This document shows, in pieces, positions 43,735-52,317 of a DNA stretch of 64,000 nt (positions are counted from its first letter, which is position 1; every line of letters begins with the position of its first letter). Location of the stretch: positions 62,001-126,000 of the forward strand of contig CAZUQM010000001.1 in the NCBI GenBank assembly GCA_964622545.1. Reading direction: 5' to 3'. The notes beneath the pieces were generated by a model. The model ran no database searches. It was given only the letters and a program-made list of their open reading frames with translations, and had not been told where the DNA came from. Position numbers and translations under genes: made by a program. Source of the DNA: JAFGLZ01 sp964622545. Lineage in GTDB: Bacteria; Planctomycetota; Phycisphaerae; UBA1845; JAFGLZ01.

Positions 43735-44726
43735 GACGCTTGCCGCTCGAAACGAATCCGAGGATCCACCCACGCCAGCAGGATGTCCGAAACCAGCGTG
43801 CCGATCACCGTCAGGAAGCTCAGCATCATCACAAAGCTTCCGGCCAGGTACATGTCCTGCTCCATCAACGCCTGGATCATCAGCGGCCCCGTCGTCGGCA
43901 GGCTCAGCACCATGGCCACGATCACCGAGCCGCTCACGAGTTGCGGCAGCATCCACCCCAGCGTGCTGATCACCGGGTTGATCGCCACGCGCACCGGATA
44001 CTTGATCAGCAGGTGCCACTCGCTCAGCCCCTTGGCACGAGCCGTCACGACGTACGGCATCTCGAGCTGGTCCAGCAGGTTGGCCCGCACCACGCGGATC
44101 AGACCCGCCGTGCCCCCGACGGCCAACACCGCCACCGGCACCCAGATGTGCGCCAGCAGGTCGAGCATCTTGGCCACCGACCACGGCTCGCCGACGAACG
44201 CATCCGAGAACAGCCCCCCCACGCCCGTGCCGAACCACTTGTAGCTGAAATACATCAGCACCAGCGCCAGCATGAACTGCGGCGTGGCCATGCCGATGAA
44301 GCCGAAGAACGTAAAGACATAGTCGAAGAGCTTGTACTGATGCGTGGCCGAGTAGATCCCGATCGGCACCGCGATGATCCACGTGAAGACCAGCGTGATC
44401 AGTGAGATCGCGATCGTCAGGCCCAGGCGTTCCCAGATCAGCTCGCCCACCGGCCTGTTCAGCGAGAACGACATGCCGAAGTCGCCCCTCACCACGCCGC
44501 CCATCCACTTGAGGTACTGGACGTGGAACGGCTCATCCAGACCGTAGCGCGCCCGAAGCGACGCGACGACGTCCTGGTTCACCTCCTCGCCGGTCGCTTG
44601 GAGATTGGCCACCAGCGTGGTCAAAAAGTCACCCGGCGGAAGCTGGATGATGGCGAACGAGATGACGGAGATGATGAACAACGTCGGGATCATGATCAGC
44701 AGCCTTCGGACGATGAACGCCAACAT
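43731..44726 (-). CDS. oppB: Peptide ABC transporter permease (OppB/DppB type)
   Basis: 331-aa permease with six helices. The N-terminus MLAFIVRRLLIMIPTLFIIS is typical of OppB, and the EAA loop is VVTARAKGLSEWHLLIKY. ATG at 44726 has AGGAG 11 bases upstream, located over the stop codon of the binding-protein gene eight bases away. Forms the channel with OppC. Confidence 0.93.
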   Translation of the reverse strand: MLAFIVRRLLIMIPTLFIISVISFAIIQLPPGDFLTTLVANLQATGEEVNQDVVASLRARYGLDEPFHVQYLKWMGGVVRGDFGMSFSLNRPVGELIWERLGLTIAISLITLVFTWIIAVPIGIYSATHQYKLFDYVFTFFGFIGMATPQFMLALVLMYFSYKWFGTGVGGLFSDAFVGEPWSVAKMLDLLAHIWVPVAVLAVGGTAGLIRVVRANLLDQLEMPYVVTARAKGLSEWHLLIKYPVRVAINPVISTLGWMLPQLVSGSVIVAMVLSLPTTGPLMIQALMEQDMYLAGSFVMMLSFLTVIGTLVSDILLAWVDPRIRFERQAS

Positions 44727-44734
44727 GTCCCGCG

Positions 44735-46645
44735 TCACTCCTGCTCGATGTAGAACTGCTCGATGTTCATGTAGCCCGGCGTCATCAGACGGTAGCTCTG
44801 GATGATTCGATCGGGCACGTTGCGGAAGCGATTGCTGATGATCGTCAGCGTCTGCCGCCGCACGATCCCGATCGTGTAGCACTGCTCCGACCACTGCCGG
44901 AGGATCTTCCGGCCCAGCTCGAGCCGCCGCTGCTCGGCCGGAGCCGAGAGCATATCGAGATACCAATCGATCAGCCGCTGGTACTCCGGTGGAGGCTTGA
45001 CGCCGCCCGTGCCGCCGGTGCTGTGGTACTTGCCGTAGAGCGGCGCGAAGAAGCTCCGCTCCGACCACGGCACGTACCACACCGGGTTGATGGCCCAGTG
45101 CATGCCGGCCGTCGAGTACGCAAAGAAGTTCGTGTTGCCGTTCATCACCTGCAGCTCGCTATAGCCTCGGGCGTCAAGCTTGACCACGAAGTGGAGGCCC
45201 ACCTCGCGCCAGTAATCGACCACGAGCTGCCACATGTCCGTGCTCACGCCGGTCTCGGCCGGGTAGCAGTTGACGATCTGACGGAAGGGTCGGCCGTCCG
45301 GCTGGTAGCGCATCCCGCCGCGACCCCGACGCAAGCCCACCTCGTCGAGGAGGCGCCCCGCACCCTCCGGGTCGTACTCGAGGTACCGCTCGAACTCCGG
45401 CAGGTAGTGCGGGTCGTACTCCGAGGCCACAGCCCGCGACGGCTTGGCCATCCCCGAGTAAATCAGATCGATCAGCTCATCACGGTCAATGGCCAGCGAC
45501 AACGCGATGCGGAACCGGCGATCGGCCAGGATCGGTCGCAAGTCCTCGTCATGGCTGTGCGGGTTCACGTAGACGCAGACGCCGCCAGGCATGAGGTCCC
45601 GGCGAACCTGGTAGTCGTTCTCCTGGCGGTTGGCCATGAAGAGCGGGTAGTTGGCCGAATCGATGTAGCGCGACTGAAAGTCCACGTCGCCGGTCATCGC
45701 CTTGAAGTTGGCGATCTCCGGGCTTTGCACCATCGCGTACGCGACGCGATCGATGTAGGGCAGTTGGTTGCCCTCGGGATCGACCTTCCAGTAGTACGGG
45801 TTCCGCTCGCAGATCGCCCGCGTCGCAGGCGGCGGTACCTTCACGACGAAGGGCTTCACCGTAGGCAGATCGGGGTTGTCGTCGTGGCCGAACTGCACCT
45901 TCGCCAGATAGAGCTGGCTCCAGTGTTCGTGTCCCGCCTGATCCGCCTTGCGCTCCAGCTCGTCCATCGGCGTGTACTTCGGATGAAACTGCTTGGCATA
46001 ATGCTTGGGCTGCAGCAGCTCGATGCCGCGGTGGGCCAGCATCGCCGGGAACATCCCATACGGCTTGGCGAAGCGAAACTCGACGGTGTACGGGTCGGGG
46101 GCGCTGACGGTCACGCGCTCGCCGCCGATCTTCAGGAAGCCCGGGAAGACGGGCCAGATATCGCGGTTGGTCAGCACGTCGTTGACGTAGTAGAGGATGT
46201 CCTCACCCGTCAGCGGCGCCCCGTCCGACCATCGCATACCCCTGCGGAGCTTCAGGACCGTCGTGTGACCTCCGTCGCGTAGCTCCCAGCTCTTGGCCAC
46301 GCCGGGCATCAGCTCCTTGCCGGTGGCGCCCCAACGCAGCGGCGCTTCGTAGCCCATGCGACCCGACATGCCCAGGTCGAACCGCCTGATCGCCACGCGC
46401 CGCCACGTGCCGCCGTACTGACCGATCGACTCGACCGGCGTGACGACCGCCGGCTCGTCCGGCAACCGCTCGGCGACCGGAGGCAACTCCCCAGCCGCCA
46501 CGCGCTCGGCCAGCATCGGGGCCTCCCGATACGTCGCCGGAAGCTGGACGCACCACGCCGGCGCCGGAAGGAGAGCCGCGCTCACCAGGCCGGCAAGCGG
46601 TCCGAGGAAGTTCATGCGTGGGGTATCATGTGCTTGGCGTTTCAC
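44735..46645 (-). CDS. oppA: Peptide-type ABC transporter substrate-binding protein
   Basis: 636-aa extracytoplasmic binding protein of family 5. Signal peptide with a KR-rich n-region and core MNFLGPLAGLVSAALLPAP; the GTG at 46645 supplies that basic n-region and is preferred to the ATG at 46615, which would lack positive charges. Family marks include VLKLRRGMRWSDGAPLTGEDI and RFRIALSLAIDRDELIDLIY. Ligand unknown; such proteins import oligopeptides but also sugars or opines in other phyla. Followed directly by oppB and oppC. A -10-like TAGAAT eight bases before the GTG, without a ribosome site, suggests a leaderless mRNA. Confidence 0.9.
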   Translation of the reverse strand: MKRQAHDTPRMNFLGPLAGLVSAALLPAPAWCVQLPATYREAPMLAERVAAGELPPVAERLPDEPAVVTPVESIGQYGGTWRRVAIRRFDLGMSGRMGYEAPLRWGATGKELMPGVAKSWELRDGGHTTVLKLRRGMRWSDGAPLTGEDILYYVNDVLTNRDIWPVFPGFLKIGGERVTVSAPDPYTVEFRFAKPYGMFPAMLAHRGIELLQPKHYAKQFHPKYTPMDELERKADQAGHEHWSQLYLAKVQFGHDDNPDLPTVKPFVVKVPPPATRAICERNPYYWKVDPEGNQLPYIDRVAYAMVQSPEIANFKAMTGDVDFQSRYIDSANYPLFMANRQENDYQVRRDLMPGGVCVYVNPHSHDEDLRPILADRRFRIALSLAIDRDELIDLIYSGMAKPSRAVASEYDPHYLPEFERYLEYDPEGAGRLLDEVGLRRGRGGMRYQPDGRPFRQIVNCYPAETGVSTDMWQLVVDYWREVGLHFVVKLDARGYSELQVMNGNTNFFAYSTAGMHWAINPVWYVPWSERSFFAPLYGKYHSTGGTGGVKPPPEYQRLIDWYLDMLSAPAEQRRLELGRKILRQWSEQCYTIGIVRRQTLTIISNRFRNVPDRIIQSYRLMTPGYMNIEQFYIEQE

Positions 46646-46653
46646 AAATACCT

Positions 46654-46659
46654 ATTCTA
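46654..46659 (-). promoter_or_regulatory. -10-like box before oppA
   Basis: TAGAAT on the minus strand, eight bases before the GTG at 46645. No clear -35 box. Confidence 0.35.
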
Positions 46660-46714
46660 GCAGCGTCTCACGCGCGTCGCACCAGGCGTCGCACTGGGGC
46701 CCAGCAGGGCAGGT

Positions 46715-46830
46715 CGTCCGAGACGCGACGGTCATGGAGCCTTGTCGTTCGCCCGACCCCCAACGAGAGCACGTGCCCATCCTGGCGTCCACCCAACAAC
46801 GCTTCCTGACGGGCGCATCCCTGACATCCT
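46715..46830 (+). repeat. Dispersed palindromic repeat R1, copy 3
   Basis: Begins GAGACGCGACGGTCATGGAG at about 46720 and ends with a partly complementary ACAACGCTTCCTGACGGGCG at about 46796; diverged copy of the element at 29541. Confidence 0.5.
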
Positions 46831-46968
46831 CGTCCCAGTGGGCAAACGACCCGGCGGGCCTTAAGATGCGCCTTCAGCCCGGGCCGCCGGCCATGCCGAC
46901 GGTGCTGGTCGCCCGACGCGGCGGGCGCCAAGCCCAATCGACGGCAGCGCCGTCCAGAGGAGATCTCG

Positions 46969-48081
46969 ATGAGCCAAGGCAAGACAATCCGCGTCGGCCT
47001 GCTGGGCTCGGGCCGATGGGCCGACCAGGTCCACGCCCCGGGCCTGGTCAGCCATCCCCAGGCCGACCTCGTCGCCGTGTGCAGCCCGACGCCCGAACAC
47101 GTCGAGGCCCTCGCCCACCGGCACAACGTGACCAACGCCTTCACCGACTATCGCGAGATGCTCGCCCATGACGACCTCGACGCCGTCGTCGTCGCATCGA
47201 CCAACGCCACGCACTATCCCATCTGCATGGCCGCCCTCGAGCGGGGCCTCCACGTCTTCTGCGAGAAGCCCATCGGCATGACGCTCGACGAGGCGCGCCG
47301 GCTCCACACCACCGCCGACAAGGCCGGCGTCAAGCACATGGTCGCCTTCACCTGCCGCTGGCTCCCGCACGCGATCCACACCAAGCAACTGATCGACGAG
47401 GGCTACATCGGCAGCCCGTACCACCTGACCGTGACCAAGATGGCCGGCTACGCCGGCACCGAGGCCCCGCGGCGATGGCGGTTCGATAAGGAACGGTCCG
47501 GCGGCGGCGTGCTCGCCGACCTCGGCGTCCACGTCATCGACCTGGCCCGGTGGTACCTCGGCGAGATCCGCAGTGTGTGTGGCCACGCCCCGAACCTCAT
47601 CGAGGAACGCCGCGATCCGAACGGAACCGAGATGCTGCCCTGCAACGTCGAGGACGCCGCGGCCTTCCTGGCCGAGTTCGCCTCCGGCGTGCACGCCGTC
47701 TTCCATGTCAGTTGGGTCGCCCGCCGGCCGCACAACCAGACCCTCAGCTTCGGCGGCGAGAACGGCTGCCTCATCTTCGACGCCAACCCCGAGGCCTGGG
47801 AGCTGGTCCTGCTCGGCATGCGGACGGGCGACGACGGCCTCACGCCGATCGACGTGCCCGACGAGATCATGGACGGCATCGAAGACGATGCCCCGGGGCG
47901 GGGCTGGGAGTCGTTCATCCGGAGCTACCCGAGCATGGCCCGCCGGTTCATCGACGTGATCGTCGGGGACGAGCCGCCCGCGCCGAGCTTCCTCGACGGG
48001 TTCAAGGCCCAGGAGGTGGTCGAGGCCGTCCTGCTCAGCCATCGCGAGCGACGCTGGGTCGACCTGCCGCTGGACACGTGA
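46969..48081 (+). CDS. Gfo/Idh/MocA family oxidoreductase
   Basis: 370-aa NAD(P)-dependent dehydrogenase-like protein. Rossmann motif VGLLGSGRW at residues 9-17, EKP motif at residues 99-101 (FCEKPIGMTL) and the GGGVLADLGVHVIDLARWYLG catalytic-region stretch with its His. Likely sugar, inositol or aminosugar oxidoreductase; no signal peptide. GAGGAGA lies before the ATG. It is only distantly similar to the one at 692 and stands alone, transcribed away from oppA. Confidence 0.9.
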   Translation: MSQGKTIRVGLLGSGRWADQVHAPGLVSHPQADLVAVCSPTPEHVEALAHRHNVTNAFTDYREMLAHDDLDAVVVASTNATHYPICMAALERGLHVFCEKPIGMTLDEARRLHTTADKAGVKHMVAFTCRWLPHAIHTKQLIDEGYIGSPYHLTVTKMAGYAGTEAPRRWRFDKERSGGGVLADLGVHVIDLARWYLGEIRSVCGHAPNLIEERRDPNGTEMLPCNVEDAAAFLAEFASGVHAVFHVSWVARRPHNQTLSFGGENGCLIFDANPEAWELVLLGMRTGDDGLTPIDVPDEIMDGIEDDAPGRGWESFIRSYPSMARRFIDVIVGDEPPAPSFLDGFKAQEVVEAVLLSHRERRWVDLPLDT

Positions 48082-48140
48082 GGGGGCCGGCGGCAACCCT
48101 CGTCGTCGGAGCCGTCTAACGGCGATGTTCACGGAAGGGC

Positions 48141-48227
48141 GAGGCTCCTGTCAGAGCAGCGACCGTTAGGGAGCTGTGCTGTTCGAACGCCTCAGCAGCG
48201 ACGCGGTTTCACAGTCGCGTTTCTCCG
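48141..48227 (-). repeat. Dispersed palindromic repeat R1, copy 4 (inverted)
   Basis: Reverse complement matches the copy at 29541-29640 almost along its full length, including the AGCTCCCT.ACGGTCGCTG core and the CTCGCCCT tail. Confidence 0.75.
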
Positions 48228-48292
48228 ATCGTGCCGGCATCCATGCAGTGCCCAGGGGGCGACCGAAGCGAATCATGACAAAGGACCGAGGC

Positions 48293-50386
48293 ATGAACTC
48301 ACGACTCATGGCGGCATGCGCACTCGCTCTTGCAGGACAACTCGCTCCGGGGGAAGCCGCGGGACCGGCGACACCCGCCGCAGAGCCCTCCGAACTCGGC
48401 CGGCTCCTGGCCACGCCGGTCCTCGACCGCGCGACCGCCCACGATCAGATGCTGGCCTACCTCCTGGCGCGCGTGCCGCCGCTCGACCTGCCCGACGACG
48501 CGTCCATGTGGTCGGCCCGGGCCGACCATCTCCGTCGGCGCATGCTGAGTGAGGTCGTGCTCAAGAACCATCCCGCCGGCATCCTCGACGACAAACCCGG
48601 CGTGCAGTGGCTCGAGACCATCGAGACCGGCCGGGGCTACCGCATCCGCAAGCTCCGCTACGAGGGCTATCCCGGCATGTGGATCCCCGCCCTGCTCTAC
48701 GAGCCGACGTCGCTCGAGGGCAAGGTGCCCGTCGTGCTCAACCCCAACGGCCACGCCCGCCTCGAAGGCAAGGCCCTCAAAGACAAACAGCTCCGATGCA
48801 TCAACCAGGCCAAGCGCGGCATGATCGCCCTCAACCCCGAGTGGATCGCCATGGGCGAGCTCCGCAAGCCGGGCTACGACCACTACGAGCTGGCCTACCT
48901 CGACCTCTGCGGCCGCACCGGCGTGGGCGTCTTCTACATGCTGCTCAAGCGCGGACTCGACGTGCTGCTGGCCCATCCCAACGCCGACCCCGAGCGGACC
49001 GCCGTCACGGGCCTGTCCGGCGGCGGATGGCAGACGATCGTCTTCGCCGCCCTCGACACACGCGTCAAGCTCGCCGCGCCCAACGCCGGCTACATCGGCC
49101 AGGCCACGCGCTTCCATCACCGGCAAGACATCGGCGACCTCGAGCAGTGCCCGGTCGATCAGCTCCTCGTGGCCGACTACACCCACCTGACCGCCATGCT
49201 CCTGCCGAGGCCGGCCCTGCTGATCTACAACGCCGACGACAACTGCTGCTTCAAGGCCGCTCGCGCCAAGGCCAGCGTGTACGATCCGATCCTCCCCTTC
49301 GTCCGGCTCTTCGGCGGAAGGGCCCGCTTCGCCTTCCACGTGAACACCGATCCCGGCGACCACAACTACGAGCTCGATAACCGCGAAGCCTTCTACCGCT
49401 TCATCAACCGCGCCTTCGGCCCGCCCGACAAGCGGATCGACAAGGAGATCCCCTCCAAGGACGAGGTCCTCCCGCAAAAACGCCTCAACGTCGGCGTGCC
49501 CGACGGCAACGCCACGTTCTACTCACTGGCCGAGGCCTTGATGACCGACCTGCCCCGGCACCGGGCCGAGGAGTTGGCCACGGCCGCGTCGGCCCAGGCG
49601 TGGCGCGCCGAACGGCGCAAGGCGCTTCGCGACGTGCTGCGATTGCATCCCGGCCGCGCCGAGCTCGTCGAGGGCAAGCCCGTCACCTCGACGAGCTACC
49701 GGGCGCGACGCCTCCGCTACAAGGTCGCCGACCATTGGGACGTGCCCGCCGTCGAGATCATCCGGCAAGGCGTCAAGCCGCGCGGCGTGGCCGTCGTCGC
49801 CTCGGACAGCAGCCGCCCCGCGTGCGAACCGATGATCGAGCCGCCGCTCCAGAAGGGATGGCGCATCATCGCGGTCGATCTGCTCCTGACGGGCGAGTCT
49901 CGTCCGGTGGATCTACAGTGGTGGCAGGTCGGCATGTGCATCGGCAACGCCGGTGGACGGCCACTGGGCATCAAGGTGCAACAGCTCCTCGCGATCGTCG
50001 ACCACTGCCGGCGGGCCAATCCGGACGAACCGATCACGCTCGTCGGCGTCGGTCGCGTCTCGGCCGTGACGGCGGCCCTGACGGCGGCCTTCGCCGAACC
50101 GGGCTCGATCGCCAAGGTCGTCACGGTCGAGCTGCCCGCCTCGCTCAAGCGGCTCATCACCGAGCGCGTCAAGTACACCGGCGCCCCGTCGCTGTTCTGT
50201 TTCGGCTTGCTCTGCGAGGTCGACGTGTGCGAGATCCTGGCCCTGGCCCTGCCGGCCGAGCTGCAGCTCATCCGCACGCAGGGCGAGCCCGACGAGATCG
50301 AACGCGACCTGGGCCCGCTCGCTCGCGTGCCCGGCGCGCCCGCCGCCGGTCTGTCGGCGATGCACTCCGAGGAGATCACGCCGTAG
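48293..50386 (+). CDS. Secreted tandem alpha/beta hydrolase (esterase-like)
   Basis: 697 aa with a signal peptide (LMAACALALAGQLAPGEAAG). Residues about 95-380 are an alpha/beta hydrolase of the acetyl-xylan-esterase type: nucleophile motif GLSGGGWQT, an Asp region YNADDNCC and a His in PGDHNYEL. Residues about 420-697 look like a second hydrolase fold (VAVVASDSSRP, IIAVDLLLTGES) but the nucleophile elbow reads VGVGRVSA with no Ser at the expected place, so it is probably inactive. ATG at 48293 has AAGGA seven bases upstream; ATG at 48275 is possible. Role: probable deacetylation of polysaccharides. Confidence 0.75.
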   Translation: MNSRLMAACALALAGQLAPGEAAGPATPAAEPSELGRLLATPVLDRATAHDQMLAYLLARVPPLDLPDDASMWSARADHLRRRMLSEVVLKNHPAGILDDKPGVQWLETIETGRGYRIRKLRYEGYPGMWIPALLYEPTSLEGKVPVVLNPNGHARLEGKALKDKQLRCINQAKRGMIALNPEWIAMGELRKPGYDHYELAYLDLCGRTGVGVFYMLLKRGLDVLLAHPNADPERTAVTGLSGGGWQTIVFAALDTRVKLAAPNAGYIGQATRFHHRQDIGDLEQCPVDQLLVADYTHLTAMLLPRPALLIYNADDNCCFKAARAKASVYDPILPFVRLFGGRARFAFHVNTDPGDHNYELDNREAFYRFINRAFGPPDKRIDKEIPSKDEVLPQKRLNVGVPDGNATFYSLAEALMTDLPRHRAEELATAASAQAWRAERRKALRDVLRLHPGRAELVEGKPVTSTSYRARRLRYKVADHWDVPAVEIIRQGVKPRGVAVVASDSSRPACEPMIEPPLQKGWRIIAVDLLLTGESRPVDLQWWQVGMCIGNAGGRPLGIKVQQLLAIVDHCRRANPDEPITLVGVGRVSAVTAALTAAFAEPGSIAKVVTVELPASLKRLITERVKYTGAPSLFCFGLLCEVDVCEILALALPAELQLIRTQGEPDEIERDLGPLARVPGAPAAGLSAMHSEEITP

Positions 50387-50458
50387 GATGTCGGGTGCAT
50401 GGCCCGTCCCGTCAGCCGTGAGCATCACGAACGCTCGCTGGCCACGACAAGCCTTTCA

Positions 50459-50516
50459 GGTGGGTGGCCCATCGCTTCATTCGTCCTCAGCTTCGTCGAA
50501 GGGACGGTGGCCGGCG
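50459..50516 (+). repeat. Dispersed repeat R3, copy 2
   Basis: Related to 39818-39875, same orientation. Confidence 0.55.
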
Positions 50517-50590
50517 CGAAGGCACGCCTACCGAGAACAACCAGTTCGATGTATGGACGTGTTTGCTTAGCGACGTGTGTGAGGAGGACG

Positions 50591-51823
50591 TTACGCCGCC
50601 GAGGAGGATCGCGCCCGCCTCGTCGCCTTGCCGACCAGGCGAATCGTGTCCCGCGCGATCATCAGCTCCTCGTTCGTTGGGATGACCCACGCGCTGGTCC
50701 GGCTCGCGTCGGTCGTGATGCGGAGCGGACCCTCCGGCCCGACCTTGCGACGCTCGTTGGCCCTCTCATCGAGCGCGATGCCCAGCGGCTCGAGCCCGCC
50801 CACGATCTTCGAACGCATCCACGGGGCGTTCTCGCCGATCCCACCCGTCAGCACGATCGCATCGCAGTGGCCCAACTCGGCCAGGAACGCGCCGACGTAC
50901 TTCCGGGCGCGGTGGGCGAAGACGTCAAGCGCCAGCGCGGCCCGCTCGTTGCCCTCTTGCGAGGCCTCGTAGATGTCGCGCAGGTCCCGCGACACGCCGC
51001 TGACGCCCAGCAGGCCGCTCCTCTTCTCGAGCGTCGTCCGGACCTCGTCGATGCTCATCCCGAGCCGGTGCATGTGGAAGATGATGGCCGGGTCGAAATC
51101 GCCCGACCGTGTGCCCATCACCAGCCCCTCCAGCGGCGTGAGCCCCATCGTCTGATCGATCGCCTTGCCCTCGCGGATGCAGGCCATGCTGCACCCGTTG
51201 CCGAGATGCAGCGTGATCAGGTTCGGGGCGTCCTTGCCGATGGCCTCGGCCGCCTGACCCGCGACATAACGATGGCTCGTCCCGTGGAAACCATACCGCC
51301 GAACGCTGTGCTGCTCGTACCACTCGTACGGCACGGCGTAAACGTACGCGCTGGCCGGCATCGTCTGGAAGAACGCCGTGTCGAAGACCGCCACCTGCGG
51401 CTTGCCGGGGACACTCTTCATGGCCGCGCGGATGCCCGCGAGGTTGGCCGGGTTGTGCAGCGGCGCGAGCTCACAGCAATCCTCGATCGCCGCGATCACG
51501 TCGTCGTCGACCACGACGGAGTCATGAAAGGCCTCGCCGCCGTGCACCACACGGTGCCCCACGCCGATGAGATCGTCCACCCGCTTGAGCGGAGCAGGAT
51601 CGCCCTGCGTCGTGAGCAATTCGACGATGCGCGCCACGCCCTGCTCGTAGTCGTCAAGGCGTTCGTCGAGCTCGACGCGATCGCCGTTCGTTCGGTGAAC
51701 GATCCGCGCCGACTCCTCACCGATCCGCTCGATGACACCCTGGGCGCGATCGACTTGATGCTCGATCCCATAGAGCTTGTACTTGATCGACGAACTGCCG
51801 CAGTTGATGACGAGGACGTTCAT
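50591..51823 (-). CDS. ackA: Acetate kinase
   Basis: 410-aa cytoplasmic enzyme converting acetyl phosphate and ADP to acetate and ATP. Family motifs VLVINCGSSSIKYKL, HRVVHGGEAF, YGFHGTSHRYV, LHLGNGCSMACI, GTRSGDFDPA and LTGGIGENAPWMR are present in full. ATG at 51823 has AGGA about eight bases upstream. No phosphotransacetylase gene is next to it, so acetyl phosphate must come from elsewhere (pta or phosphoketolase). Confidence 0.96.
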   Translation of the reverse strand: MNVLVINCGSSSIKYKLYGIEHQVDRAQGVIERIGEESARIVHRTNGDRVELDERLDDYEQGVARIVELLTTQGDPAPLKRVDDLIGVGHRVVHGGEAFHDSVVVDDDVIAAIEDCCELAPLHNPANLAGIRAAMKSVPGKPQVAVFDTAFFQTMPASAYVYAVPYEWYEQHSVRRYGFHGTSHRYVAGQAAEAIGKDAPNLITLHLGNGCSMACIREGKAIDQTMGLTPLEGLVMGTRSGDFDPAIIFHMHRLGMSIDEVRTTLEKRSGLLGVSGVSRDLRDIYEASQEGNERAALALDVFAHRARKYVGAFLAELGHCDAIVLTGGIGENAPWMRSKIVGGLEPLGIALDERANERRKVGPEGPLRITTDASRTSAWVIPTNEELMIARDTIRLVGKATRRARSSSAA

Positions 51824-52317
51824 CTGGAGATCCTGACGATTTGAAAATGGCCCCAGCTCGCGTACCAAAGTTGACCGGGCCCGGCTGCGATTCCCCGAGG
51901 ACCTGACAGGCCCTAACCCTATATCCCCTGTACTATTATCGGCAGGGCGATTCAAGACCTACACTGCGCACTTATAAAAACACATAGGTTAAGTTAGCCA
52001 ATAATTGGCCGATCCTACGGGCTGTTATTTGTGGAAGCTAACCAAATCAAAACAATGGGGAAACATCGGGAGAACGGGTCAATGACCAGCCGACCGCAAA
52101 AAACACAGGAAACACGGCAAACGCCGCGTCGGCCCTTGAGGGGACATGGATAGGATCGCGCTGGACTCAGCCGCTCAGGCCCAAGGGCCCGCGCCGCGAG
52201 GCCTCGCGACTTTCGACGAACATTGCCGAAGTGCCCGGCGCGCCGGAGCCTGCGCCCCCGTCGCGCGCCGGAATCGACCGTTCACGATGATCGGATCGCG
52301 TGCGCCGCCGATCGGTC
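51824..52317. promoter_or_regulatory. AT-rich ackA upstream region with palindrome
   Basis: 494 bases without a gene. A stretch from about 51910 to 52070 is far richer in A and T than its surroundings. It holds the palindrome GCCAATAATTGGC (51997-52009) and, on the minus strand, a possible TATAAG -10 box (about 51978) with TTGGCT 18-19 bases upstream, overlapping the palindrome. This would fit a regulated ackA promoter. Confidence 0.4.

Larger units (their letters stand above)
46646..46968. other. Divergent gap with R1 repeat
   Basis: 323 bases between oppA and the Gfo/Idh/MocA gene. Contains R1 copy 3, the oppA -10 box and the GAGGAGA ribosome site of the oxidoreductase. Confidence 0.5.

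Noticed and set aside
42493..44508. 671-residue frame extending oppC into oppB
   Set aside because: The upstream part is oppB read in another frame; the coupled ATGA start at 43734 fits family length.
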